From: Pleionea sp052032335
GTDB lineage: Bacteria > Pseudomonadota > Gammaproteobacteria > Enterobacterales > Kangiellaceae
NCBI GenBank assembly: GCA_052032335.1
Contig: JBPEWV010000161.1
Span: 1 to 64,000 of the forward strand
Length of the DNA stretch: 64,000 nt
Reading direction: 5' to 3'
The notes under the pieces were generated by a model that saw only the letters and a program-made list of their open reading frames with translations, searched no databases and had not been told where the DNA came from. Positions 1-7,893 of the stretch are shown here, piece after piece. How positions within the stretch are numbered: the stretch's first letter is position 1; every line of letters starts with the position of its first letter. The translations under genes were made by a program, and so were the position numbers.

Positions 1-1
1 C

Positions 2-1111
2 ACCGACGGCATTGAAGACATCGACGTTGATAATATTCTGGATGAAATTAAAGGATCAAACTACTCGCTCTCGATTTTAACCGTGGCAACCGAAGAAGGC
101 GCCCCTATTCCACTTCCCAATGACCAGGGCTTTCTAAAAGACGACAGTGGCAACATTGTGATGCCCACATTAAATTTAACGCCGCTGAGAAAAATAGCCA
201 ACCAACACCCGACCGTTATTACTCAAATCACAGCCGACAATCAAGACATTCAAACATTGATGGCTCATCGAAAAAGTAATATCGACAAAAACTCCGTTAA
301 TAATGATGAAAAAGTTAAAGATCAACTGGATCAGGGTTACTGGTTATTGTTTCCAGTTCTATTCATCTCATTATTTCTATTTCGCAAAAATGCGCGGATT
401 CCTGGTCTTGCACTATTAATGGCGACGATTATCGTACCCGAAAGTCAAGCAGGATTCTGGGAAGATCTCTGGTTAACGAAAGACCAGCAAGCGCAACGAG
501 CATTGGAACAAGGGCAAGCCGATAAAGCAGCAAAACTGTTTGAAAATAAAGACTGGCAAGCCAGCGCACATTATCGTGCTGAAAACTATTCAAAAGCGAA
601 AGAATTGTTTGCGCAACAAGATTCCGCGACTCAATTATACAATCAGGGTAATGCTCTAGCCCATTTACAAAAGTTTGATCAAGCTATCGAAGCATACGAA
701 AAGGCACTTGAGAAACAACCTGATTTCGAAGACGCACAGTTTAACAAAGAATTGTTGGAAAAACTAAAGCAGCAACAGGAGCAACAAAATCAGGAACAAC
801 AAGACAGCGATAAAAAGCAGCAACAGGATGAGCAGCAAAGCGATCAAGAAAACAAACAAAACCAGCAAGAACAAAACGAACAAGAAAAAGAAAATGAGCA
901 GCAGTCTCAAGAGCAGCAACAGTCGGAACAGGAAAAGCAACAAAAAGAAATGAATCTGGAAGACAAACGAGAAGAACAAGAAAAAGATCAAGCACTGGAA
1001 CAATGGCTGAGAAAAATACCGGATGATCCCGGTGGCTTATTAAGAAGAAAGATGTATCGAGAGTATAAAAAGCGCGGTCGAGAAAACCGTTATACTAAAA
1101 AAGTTTGGTAA
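2..1111 (+). CDS. VWA-TPR membrane protein, BatB/BatC-like (5' partial)
   Basis: The reading frame is open from the left edge of the window, so the true start lies outside; the GTG at 83 is only an internal codon. The first ~105 visible residues look like the end of a von Willebrand A domain. Next come two hydrophobic segments (around 335-380 and 400-445), a TPR region with a clear consensus repeat (about 620-760), then a Gln/Glu-rich low-complexity tract (about 765-990) and a basic C-terminus. VWA, membrane segment and TPR in one chain is the usual BatB/BatC fusion of Bat (Bacteroides aerotolerance-type) operons, and the next gene is BatD-like. These proteins sit in the inner membrane; their biochemical role is poorly defined. 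The stop overlaps the longest upstream reading of the next gene, so co-transcription is very likely. Confidence 0.85.
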   Translation, partial: TDGIEDIDVDNILDEIKGSNYSLSILTVATEEGAPIPLPNDQGFLKDDSGNIVMPTLNLTPLRKIANQHPTVITQITADNQDIQTLMAHRKSNIDKNSVNNDEKVKDQLDQGYWLLFPVLFISLFLFRKNARIPGLALLMATIIVPESQAGFWEDLWLTKDQQAQRALEQGQADKAAKLFENKDWQASAHYRAENYSKAKELFAQQDSATQLYNQGNALAHLQKFDQAIEAYEKALEKQPDFEDAQFNKELLEKLKQQQEQQNQEQQDSDKKQQQDEQQSDQENKQNQQEQNEQEKENEQQSQEQQQSEQEKQQKEMNLEDKREEQEKDQALEQWLRKIPDDPGGLLRRKMYREYKKRGRENRYTKKVW

Positions 1112-1125
1112 CAGGTACTGGTAGT

Positions 1126-2796
1126 ATGAAACAAATAATTCTAATTATCTTACTGACTGCTTGTAGCAATCTACTGGCGGGAATCAAGGCCTTTGTCGAT
1201 CGCCAAGATATCCATGCCAATGAAACTTTCATGCTGACAGTAGAGCTGGACGAATACACCAGCGACACGCCTGATCTTTCGGTAATCCCAAATGACATTA
1301 ACGTTTTGAGCAATTCAAAGTACCATCGCTCGTCAACAATCAATGGCGTATCATCGACACAACTTGGCTGGAAAATTCAACTTATGGTGGACGAGCCGGG
1401 CATTTATACCATTCCCAGTATTGAAGTAGGAAACCAGTCCACCTCTCCCATTCAAATAAAGGTTAAACCGTCGACCGATACCTTTAGCACTGACGATCAG
1501 GTCGAAGCGATCATGCTTAAAGCAGAAGTTTCCAAAGAAGACGTTTTTGTACAGGAACAGATATTATTCAAATTAAAATTGTTTCGAGCGGTGCAAACAC
1601 AATACGCGAGCCTGACTGAGCCAGCTGTAGAGAACGCCATTATTGAAAAACTGGGAGAAGATAATCAATACGAAACAGTGATCGACGGAAACCGTTATCT
1701 TGTTCTAGAGCGGTTGTACGCGATTTTCCCTCAAGAAAGCGGCAAGCTCGAAATTCCGAAAGTTGTTTTTAGTGCAGATGTAGTAAAACGCAACAGTTCA
1801 AGCTTCGGACGCGTTCTCGGTCGGACCCGTCCGGTAAGCATCGCCACAGAAGCCAAAACGATTACAGTGAAACCTTATCCGGACGGCCATTCTGGGCTTT
1901 GGCTTCCAAGCAAAAATTTAAAGGTCGAATCGCGATGGTCCGACATCAAAGATAAGACAGTTGGCCAACCCTCAACCTGGACCATTACTTTAACAGGGGT
2001 TGGGTTGCACGAAAACCAGCTACCTGAAATAGAGCTACCGGACACGCCGAATATAAAATGGTATCCCGACACGGCGGAAAAATCCCGTGCAGTATCGAGT
2101 GACGGAATCGTCGGAAAACGGGTGGAACGAATCGCCGTTGTCCCGACAAAGGCGGGAACCGTAAAATTGCCCGAATTAACCTTCCGCTGGTTTAATACCG
2201 AAACCGGTGAGTATGAAACTTCTGTGCTTGCCGAACAGACCATTCGAGTTCAACCCAATCCGGAGCAATCTGCAATCAAGCCGGAGCCTTCTATCCAATT
2301 GCCTGCCGATACTCAACCGCCAACATCTGCCAACAACCGCTCTTATCAGTCCGGAGCTCGCTGGTGGATGTGGTCGACTTACTTATTTGCTGGCCTCTGG
2401 ATATCCACACTCGTGCTGTATTTTCTTAAGTCGAATCGCAACTCTAATTACCCAACCAATGATTCGTCGACGCTATACGATAAGATCGATTCGCGCACCA
2501 AGTTGGTCGCAGCCATCAATGCCAAAAATAGAACCGCCATATACCAGCATTTGAATCTATGGATGTCAGAATTGTCCGAGCCATGTTCATTTCGAAAACA
2601 TCTCGAGAAGTTGACATCGACTGAAATTAAACAAAGCCTCTCGCAACTGGAAACCAGTTTGTACAGTCAAACTAGTGATGCATGGCAAGATTTTAACGCT
2701 TTAAAATCTTGGTTAAAATCGATTGAGAACGATTTAAAACGTCAATCCAGTTCGGGCTCATCCGAAAAGCTCCCCGAACTCTATCCAAAGAGTTAG
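1126..2796 (+). CDS. BatD family protein
   Basis: The protein has 556 residues if it starts at the ATG at 1126, chosen because an AGGTACTGGT stretch lies just upstream and a signal sequence begins there; an in-frame GTG at 1105 also exists. The signal sequence ends in LLTAC, which also fits a lipobox, so lipid attachment at that Cys is possible. The body is a large beta-rich periplasmic region, followed by one membrane segment at about 2370-2425 (rich in Trp/Leu) and a short cytoplasmic tail. Length and layout fit the BatD (oxygen tolerance) family. It starts 14 bases after the VWA-TPR gene and appears to be the last gene of that operon, since an inverted repeat and a new gene follow. Confidence 0.85.
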   Translation: MKQIILIILLTACSNLLAGIKAFVDRQDIHANETFMLTVELDEYTSDTPDLSVIPNDINVLSNSKYHRSSTINGVSSTQLGWKIQLMVDEPGIYTIPSIEVGNQSTSPIQIKVKPSTDTFSTDDQVEAIMLKAEVSKEDVFVQEQILFKLKLFRAVQTQYASLTEPAVENAIIEKLGEDNQYETVIDGNRYLVLERLYAIFPQESGKLEIPKVVFSADVVKRNSSSFGRVLGRTRPVSIATEAKTITVKPYPDGHSGLWLPSKNLKVESRWSDIKDKTVGQPSTWTITLTGVGLHENQLPEIELPDTPNIKWYPDTAEKSRAVSSDGIVGKRVERIAVVPTKAGTVKLPELTFRWFNTETGEYETSVLAEQTIRVQPNPEQSAIKPEPSIQLPADTQPPTSANNRSYQSGARWWMWSTYLFAGLWISTLVLYFLKSNRNSNYPTNDSSTLYDKIDSRTKLVAAINAKNRTAIYQHLNLWMSELSEPCSFRKHLEKLTSTEIKQSLSQLETSLYSQTSDAWQDFNALKSWLKSIENDLKRQSSSGSSEKLPELYPKS

Positions 2797-2828
2797 TTAG
2801 AAACAGCAGTGGCGAGCACAAATTTACA

Positions 2829-2852
2829 CATTCAGATTTGCATTCAGATTTC
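2829..2852. repeat. 12-bp tandem duplication
   Basis: Two adjacent copies of CATTCAGATTTG, the second ending in C, lie between the BatD-like gene and the SDR gene, just upstream of a perfect inverted repeat. Possibly regulator half-sites on the same DNA face, or a simple slippage duplication. Confidence 0.6.
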
Positions 2853-2855
2853 GAG

Positions 2856-2887
2856 ATTGCTGCTATAGGGTGTAAAATAGCAGCAAT
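2856..2887. promoter_or_regulatory. Perfect 10-bp inverted repeat before SDR gene
   Basis: ATTGCTGCTA and TAGCAGCAAT are exact reverse complements separated by 12 bases. The second arm ends 36 bases before the SDR start codon. A U-rich but interrupted stretch follows, so it may be a weak terminator of the Bat operon, an operator for the SDR gene, or both. A possible -10 (TAAAAT) lies inside the repeat. Confidence 0.45.
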
Positions 2888-2923
2888 ATTTTCATTATTT
2901 AAAATTCCTCTGGAGTGAATAAC

Positions 2924-3685
2924 ATGAATTTTTCTCAAGCAAAAGCCATCATAAGCGGCGGCGCTTCCGGACTTGGCGCCGGGATCGCAAAAGCTATTGT
3001 CGAAGCCGGCGGTCAAGTCGCTTTGCTGGACATCAATGAAGAACAAGGCCAGCAGTACGCATCCGAGTTGGGTGATAATGCCCTGTTTTTCAAAACCGAT
3101 ATAAGCAATGAAGAAAATGTCGTAGCCTCGGTAAACAGCGCAGCCCAAGCGTTTGGCGGAATTAACCTAGCCGTTGGTTGCGCGGGTGTACTCGGTAATG
3201 GTCGTTTATTGAGTAAAAAGGGTCCGATGCCAGCCGAGTTTTTCCAAAAGGTTGTTGATATTAATCTGGTGGGTTCATTTTTATTGACTCGAGAAGCCGC
3301 CAAACACATGCAGCAGAACGAAGCCAATGATGGCGGAGAGCGCGGAGTTATTGTTCACACGGCGTCGATCGCGGCATTTGAAGGACAGTTTGGTCAAGTG
3401 GCCTATTCCGCGACTAAATCAGCACTGGTGGGTATGATTTTACCTATCGCAAGAGAATTTGCTCGAGATGGTATTCGAGCAATGGCGATTGCACCCGGTA
3501 TATTTGAAACACCTATGATGCAAGGTGTTACTGACGAAATACGTCAATCACTGTACGACAGTGTGCCTTTCCCATCCCGTTTCGGAATGCCCGAAGAGTT
3601 TGCATCAACGGTACGGCATATATTTGAAAACCCCATGCTCAACGGCAGTGTTATTCGACTCGACGGCGCATGTCGACTTCAGTAA
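2924..3685 (+). CDS. SDR family dehydrogenase, 3-hydroxyacyl-CoA dehydrogenase-like
   Basis: A 253-residue short-chain dehydrogenase/reductase. The nucleotide-binding GGASGLG motif is at residues 12-18, an acidic residue (D36) after beta-2 suggests NAD(H) preference, and the catalytic set is N114, S148, Y161 and K165 in the YSATK motif. The C-terminal VIRLDGACR pattern is typical of the HSD10-like group that oxidises 3-hydroxyacyl-CoA or 2-methyl-3-hydroxybutyryl-CoA, so a role in fatty acid or branched-chain amino acid breakdown is inferred; the exact substrate cannot be read from sequence. The start at 2924 is preceded by TGGAG at good spacing, and is preferred over the GTG at 2915. It ends 14 bases from the convergent chemotaxis receptor gene. 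Confidence 0.85.
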   Translation: MNFSQAKAIISGGASGLGAGIAKAIVEAGGQVALLDINEEQGQQYASELGDNALFFKTDISNEENVVASVNSAAQAFGGINLAVGCAGVLGNGRLLSKKGPMPAEFFQKVVDINLVGSFLLTREAAKHMQQNEANDGGERGVIVHTASIAAFEGQFGQVAYSATKSALVGMILPIAREFARDGIRAMAIAPGIFETPMMQGVTDEIRQSLYDSVPFPSRFGMPEEFASTVRHIFENPMLNGSVIRLDGACRLQ

Positions 3686-3699
3686 TCTGTTGATACGAG

Positions 3700-5187
3700 T
3701 TATAAATTGAACTGATGCAGTGTGGCTTTGTTGCTTTCGACAATCTCAGAAAGCTTCTGGCTAATCTGGTTAACCTGATTAGCCCGCCCCACATTGGAGT
3801 CAGCCACCCCTTGAAGCTCACTGGTTTGCTGCGCGATTTCCTGTGTGGCACTGTTTTGTTGTCGAACGGTTTCGGTTGTTTCCTGAACCTCGTTGGCAAT
3901 ACTTTGAATGCGCTCAGCCAATTCCATCAAAGAGTCAAACACATCTTTCGCCTGAGCCGCACTGTTGCTTGCCTGCTCCTGACTACGAGCCATTGACTCA
4001 ACCGAGGAGTCACTGCCCTGCTGTAATCGTTCGATCATTTTTTGAATTTCGTCGGTCGACTGCTGAGTTTTGCTGGCGAGATTGCGAACTTCGTCTGCCA
4101 CTACCGCAAAACCTCTCCCCTGTTCACCGGCTCTCGCCGCCTCTATGGCTGCGTTCAAAGCCAATAAATTCGTTTGCTCCGCAATGCTTTTAATCACATC
4201 CAGAACCGATTCTATTTGTCGATGATCACTGGCTAAGGTATTAATTTTTTCTGAAAGGGACTCTATTTCCTGAGAGAGTAAGGTCATGGTTTGCTGACTT
4301 TCACTCACTGTCTGTCGAGATCGGGTTGCGTGTTCGTTGGTTTGCTGAATGGTAACGTCCGTTTTCTCCATACTCTGCTCGATCGATGAGATGGAGCTTG
4401 AAAGTTGTTCCGTCGCCGTCGAAATAAGTTCTATTTTTTGATGTTGTTCTGAGGCATTTTGGCTGGTAACACTCGCAACAGAGCACAACTCCTCACTGCC
4501 CGACTCGATCGTTTTGAAATCTTCCTGAACTCGGCGAACAGTCTCAAACAAGGCATCTAAAAATCGATTAAAACGAGTTGTGGTTTTATCAATTTCCTCA
4601 CATCGAACCGTCAAGTCGATGCCGCCTGTTTCTGAAATTATCTCAGACATTTTGCTTTCTAATTCAACGCTCATTCGAGCATCCAGATCCATATTGTAGG
4701 CAAACACAAAAAGGATAATTGCTTCGAACACAACGTAACCCGCATGAATAAACACCAACTTCCAAGAGGGTGCTCCGAACACATAAACGCCATATTGCTC
4801 GGCTTGCAGATAATTGAATATAAAATGATGCGCCGCGATCACCACTACCCCAACAATGATCGGAAAAAAGTCTCGGTACGCCAACAGCGCCGCAAGTAAG
4901 CCAAAAATCAAAAAATGCGCTTCTATCATTCCGTGAGTTTGATGGATGTGTAATGCGGACATGATCATAAGTGCCGATCCAAAAGTAAATTGGCTCAGTC
5001 GTGTGGCAGGGGCAGTTTTCGTAACAAGCGTACAGACAATTGCCACGAGCGCACTCACTACAATTGCCGAATACCAGGTCCCATGGATAAAAGAAAAGCC
5101 AATCGATGCAAGTGCCAGAAAATAAACTAAATACAGTAGGTATTCACTGGTTTTACGACATACCTGAGGGTTAAATTTGGTCGTCAT
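3700..5187 (-). CDS. Methyl-accepting chemotaxis protein with His-rich membrane sensor
   Basis: A 495-residue receptor. Residues ~15-165 form about five or six membrane segments without a periplasmic ligand domain. They carry a striking set of histidines (H35, H80, H82, H85, H91, H120, H121, H148) plus E89. The cytoplasmic part has a linker, a long coiled coil and the classical hairpin tip around the EQTNLLALNAAIEAARAGE segment, so it should bind CheA/CheW. I start it at 5187, where GAGAG lies 8 bases upstream; longer readings overlap the preceding gene. That gene (5190-5714) stops 2 bases before this start, so the two are translated together. A histidine-rich membrane module suggests sensing through a metal, haem or redox state; this is inference. 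No che genes are in the window. Confidence 0.93.
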   Translation of the reverse strand: MTTKFNPQVCRKTSEYLLYLVYFLALASIGFSFIHGTWYSAIVVSALVAIVCTLVTKTAPATRLSQFTFGSALMIMSALHIHQTHGMIEAHFLIFGLLAALLAYRDFFPIIVGVVVIAAHHFIFNYLQAEQYGVYVFGAPSWKLVFIHAGYVVFEAIILFVFAYNMDLDARMSVELESKMSEIISETGGIDLTVRCEEIDKTTTRFNRFLDALFETVRRVQEDFKTIESGSEELCSVASVTSQNASEQHQKIELISTATEQLSSSISSIEQSMEKTDVTIQQTNEHATRSRQTVSESQQTMTLLSQEIESLSEKINTLASDHRQIESVLDVIKSIAEQTNLLALNAAIEAARAGEQGRGFAVVADEVRNLASKTQQSTDEIQKMIERLQQGSDSSVESMARSQEQASNSAAQAKDVFDSLMELAERIQSIANEVQETTETVRQQNSATQEIAQQTSELQGVADSNVGRANQVNQISQKLSEIVESNKATLHQFNL

Positions 5188-5189
5188 GG

Positions 5190-5714
5190 TTAAGACTCTC
5201 TTTTTAGGTTGGGACAAAAACACCCCTTCGCCATCGTATTTAAAACGAAGTCGTTCATGTTGTCTGTTTTGTCTAACTGTTGACGAACCCAGATTGCTAA
5301 AGCATCGTTTTGACACGCAGGTCCACTACCATAAGCGCCAAAATATATCAGCTGTCGATCTTTAGCGATAACTAATGTCGGGAAAGACGGAGGCTGGGTT
5401 TCAAGATGGGTGTCTTCTAGCCTGACGATTTTCACGCCGGGCATCGAACCGAGATCAACTAAGTGTTTTTCGACCAGATAATTGCAATGGCAATCAGTTC
5501 TTGTGACATGAAAAACCGTCAAAGCTGAGTCATGGTCTAGCCTGCTCAACCAGGTTTGCCACTTACTTTTAACCCAGTCGCGTTGAAAGTAATGTCTTTG
5601 ACTGGCCTCACTGACGTATTCCTCCAATTCAAAATCTCTGAGCGTGTGCAAAACGCCCAGAGTCAGAGGTACCCAAGCCAATACCAACCATTTCAACCAC
5701 AGAGGAGAAGACAT
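5190..5714 (-). CDS. Membrane-anchored thioredoxin-like protein, DUF6436-like
   Basis: A 174-residue protein with one N-terminal membrane segment (residues ~7-24) and a periplasmic remainder. It has a CxC pair in TDCHCNY (residues ~74-76), a central FPTLVIAKD stretch resembling the cis-Pro strand of thioredoxin folds, one Cys in the GSGPACQ segment, and a C-terminal GCFCP motif. I place it with small redox-like proteins of the DUF6436 type from gammaproteobacteria, with moderate certainty. The gene immediately precedes the chemotaxis receptor, with a 2-base gap, so a redox or maturation role for that receptor is a reasonable guess. No clear Shine-Dalgarno sequence precedes the ATG. Confidence 0.65.
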   Translation of the reverse strand: MSSPLWLKWLVLAWVPLTLGVLHTLRDFELEEYVSEASQRHYFQRDWVKSKWQTWLSRLDHDSALTVFHVTRTDCHCNYLVEKHLVDLGSMPGVKIVRLEDTHLETQPPSFPTLVIAKDRQLIYFGAYGSGPACQNDALAIWVRQQLDKTDNMNDFVLNTMAKGCFCPNLKRES

Positions 5715-5778
5715 CTAATAAATATAGACGCGCCGCCTCATTATGGAAAGAAAACTCAAATGAACCGTTAAACAGCGG

Positions 5779-5973
5779 TTACTTTCGTTTTGACAAACGA
5801 CTCAATCGTTTCGCCTTGGTATTTTTCGCTTCTTGCTTTGGCCAGTCGGCCCAGAATTTCTCAATTCGTTCGATGCGTTTCTGATGAGCAGCTGATTCTT
5901 CTGCGGTTATTCTAAAATACTGATCCAGAGCTTCCGGATCTTGATTTAACAGATCGGTCGATAAAGGTCTCAT
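5779..5973 (-). CDS. Small conserved-looking hypothetical protein
   Basis: A 64-residue soluble protein, charged and helical, ending in a strongly basic tail rich in Lys and Arg. A good ribosome binding site (AGGGAGA) lies about 9 bases before the ATG at 5973, which is the main reason to accept it as real. I do not recognise a family. It stands alone between the receptor operon and the methylglyoxal synthase gene, in the orientation of the former; 64 bases separate it from the thioredoxin-like gene downstream. Confidence 0.55.
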   Translation of the reverse strand: MRPLSTDLLNQDPEALDQYFRITAEESAAHQKRIERIEKFWADWPKQEAKNTKAKRLSRLSKRK

Positions 5974-6073
5974 AGTTATGTCTCCCTATTTAAATGAACC
6001 TTCATTAAACCGCTGTAATCTGGCATTATTGCTATTGAAAAATGCTGGAAATGAATTGAATTGAGGCAACAAT

Positions 6074-6160
6074 ATGGCAAGAATGACAAAGTATTCGGTC
6101 GTTAAATTAGCTTTGCCTCACACTGGAGTGACTGTTCCTTTTCTTGCATTAAGCATTTAA
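6074..6160 (+). CDS. Possible 28-residue leader peptide upstream of mgsA
   Basis: A short frame starting ATGGCAAGAATG is preceded by GAGG at 7 bases and ends in TAA, 17 bases before the mgsA start codon. The predicted peptide is moderately hydrophobic with a basic N-terminus. A short frame with a good binding site at this spacing could be a regulatory leader or a small protein, but a chance frame cannot be excluded. Codon-level conservation in relatives would decide. Confidence 0.3.
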   Translation: MARMTKYSVVKLALPHTGVTVPFLALSI

Positions 6161-6177
6161 GTTAACGAGAGAACACT

Positions 6178-6639
6178 ATGACAGTACAAAAATCCATAGC
6201 ACTGGTTGCCCACGATCATAAGAAAAAGGACCTTGCAGACTGGGTTAAACGCCACGCCGAAACTCTATTGCAGCATCAGTTAGTGTGTACCGGCACAACA
6301 GGAAAACTGGTTGAAGAAACGCTGAATGCGACGTTAAGTTCAGACCATCATAAGAATATCAAGAAACTAAAGTCGGGCCCTCTCGGAGGCGATCAACAGT
6401 TGGGAGCACTGATCTGTGAGGGCGGTATCGATGTTTTGTTCTTTTTCTGGGACCCTATGGAACCGCACCCTCACGATGTCGATGTTAAAGCTCTTTTAAG
6501 AATTGCGGTGGTGTACAATATTCCCATTGCCTGTAATCGCTCGTCAGCAGACTTTCTAATTTCTAGTCCATTGATTTCTCAACATTACGATATTCAGGCA
6601 GATGATTATACAGCTTACACCGAAAGGCCGTTAGCCTAA
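6178..6639 (+). CDS. mgsA: Methylglyoxal synthase
   Basis: A 153-residue enzyme converting dihydroxyacetone phosphate to methylglyoxal and phosphate, the entry of the methylglyoxal bypass of glycolysis. The family signature SGPLGGDQQ carries the catalytic aspartate (D72). The WDPMEPHPHDVDVKALLR segment holds D92, H99 and D102, matching the active-site residues of the E. coli enzyme with a one-residue offset. Length is normal. GAGAG precedes the ATG. The family is normally inhibited by phosphate. The last 9 bases overlap the end of the convergent small HTH gene. A VOC enzyme, possibly glyoxalase-related, lies far away at the right edge. Confidence 0.95.
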   Translation: MTVQKSIALVAHDHKKKDLADWVKRHAETLLQHQLVCTGTTGKLVEETLNATLSSDHHKNIKKLKSGPLGGDQQLGALICEGGIDVLFFFWDPMEPHPHDVDVKALLRIAVVYNIPIACNRSSADFLISSPLISQHYDIQADDYTAYTERPLA

Positions 6640-6828
6640 GGCGTAGACATAGCTTGAGTCAAACGCCACTGTCTCACCTTCGTTCTCAAACAGTGTCTGA
6701 TTAGCGCTTTCCTGCAACCAGCGAAAGAGTTTACGATTAGACACGCCCATTTCTTTCGCAACTTCGCTAATCAACCGTCCTTCCTGTCTCACCTTATTGA
6801 TCGCCTTCATCTTTAACTCACGACTCAT
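6631..6828 (-). CDS. Small HTH protein, transposase-8 type
   Basis: A 65-residue protein. Residues 1-42 form a helix-turn-helix typical of the N-terminus of IS3-type OrfA proteins (basic helix, EVAKEMGVS turn, then KLFRWLQE recognition helix). The remaining 20 residues are unrelated to any transposase domain. GAGG lies 7 bases before the ATG at 6828. There is no OrfB, no terminal inverted repeat and no target duplication around it, so this is either a remnant or a domesticated small DNA-binding protein. It overlaps the 3' end of mgsA by 9 bases on the opposite strand. Confidence 0.6.
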   Translation of the reverse strand: MSRELKMKAINKVRQEGRLISEVAKEMGVSNRKLFRWLQESANQTLFENEGETVAFDSSYVYALG

Positions 6829-6954
6829 CTTAAACCTCGCTCATTTTTCGCTGGGCCAATTCAACTCAGAAAATGCGATGAAAATTTCATGCCAGAAAAA
6901 ATCGACCACTAGCCCATTACAGTGGACTATTTACCAAGGGACTGAATTAAAATG

Positions 6955-6979
6955 GTGCATAGCCTTTGAATTTATGCAC
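6955..6979. repeat. Short inverted repeat
   Basis: GTGCATA and TATGCAC are perfect 7-base arms with an 11-base spacer, in the gene-free stretch between the HTH gene and the S-formylglutathione hydrolase gene. It has no poly-U tail. It may be a weak hairpin or an operator; the rest of 6829-7035 shows nothing recognisable. Confidence 0.35.
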
Positions 6980-7035
6980 TGAATCGTAACAAGGTGGAAT
7001 GAAGCTTTAATGACAAAAGAAAAACTCTGCGTTTG

Positions 7036-7893
7036 TCATCCTGATTGCGAATTCAACTGTGACTTGTGATAGGTGATGTGTTCGCCTATAAAAGAACGGA
7101 TAAAAAAATAACTGTGGTCATAGCCATCGTGAATATTCAGCTCGATCGGAAGTTCTGCTTCATGACAAACAGCCATCAATTCGTCAGGGCTCAATTGCTG
7201 TTCTAAAAATTGATCCGACTTACCCTGATCGATTTTTGCGTGCGCAAATCGGTAACCTTGTCGAATCAATGCACAAGCATCGTACTGTTGAGATTCACTG
7301 AAGTTTACCAGATAATTTTCAAATGCTTTTTGGCCCCATGGCACTTTTGATGGCGCACAAATTGGCGCAAAGGCGGAAACCGATTTAAATTTATCAGGAT
7401 GCTTTAGACCAATCGTCAAAGCGCCGTGCCCTCCCATGGAATGCCCCATAATTCCGACTTTATCTGGGTCAACTGGGAAAGAAGCGACAATCAACCGATA
7501 CAACTCATCGCTAATATAAGAATACATATTGTAGTTTTGTCGCCAAGGATCGCGAGTGGCATCCAGATAAAAGCCAGCCCCTGAACCGAAATCCCAATCG
7601 TCGTCTTCTCCGTCGATCGCGACGCCTCTTGGACTGGTATCTGGCGCAATCAGGATCATTTGGTTCTCGACGGCGTAGCGCTCACAAGCCGCCTTTTGAA
7701 CAAAGTTTTGATCGTTACAGGTTAATCCGGACAACCAAAAAACCGTTGAAAAAGTCTTGTCACTTGACTGGTGCTCAACATCAAATGGAAAGAAAACTGA
7801 AAAGGTCATAACACAATTGCAGGCTTCAGAATCGTGTTCAAATCGCTGCCAGTAGCCTGAGAAACATTTAAACTGTTCGATTAATTTCATCAT
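7036..7893 (-). CDS. fghA: S-formylglutathione hydrolase
   Basis: A 285-residue alpha/beta hydrolase of the esterase D family, which releases formate and glutathione from S-formylglutathione. The nucleophile elbow is GHSMGGHG with Ser at about residue 152, the family-specific PDTSPRG and WDFGSGAGFY segments are present, and a His in the HDGYDHSYFF region completes the triad. The ATG at 7893 shares one base with the TGA stop of the upstream dehydrogenase (TGATG), and another ATG follows directly, so either of the two is the start. With the upstream gene it forms the complete glutathione-dependent formaldehyde oxidation pair in the cytoplasm. Confidence 0.95.
   Translation of the reverse strand: MMKLIEQFKCFSGYWQRFEHDSEACNCVMTFSVFFPFDVEHQSSDKTFSTVFWLSGLTCNDQNFVQKAACERYAVENQMILIAPDTSPRGVAIDGEDDDWDFGSGAGFYLDATRDPWRQNYNMYSYISDELYRLIVASFPVDPDKVGIMGHSMGGHGALTIGLKHPDKFKSVSAFAPICAPSKVPWGQKAFENYLVNFSESQQYDACALIRQGYRFAHAKIDQGKSDQFLEQQLSPDELMAVCHEAELPIELNIHDGYDHSYFFIRSFIGEHITYHKSQLNSQSG

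Noticed and set aside
764..1003. Leucine-rich minus-strand frames opposite the Gln/Glu-rich tract
   Set aside because: They are antisense translations of CAG/GAA-type codons in a real gene; no ribosome binding site.
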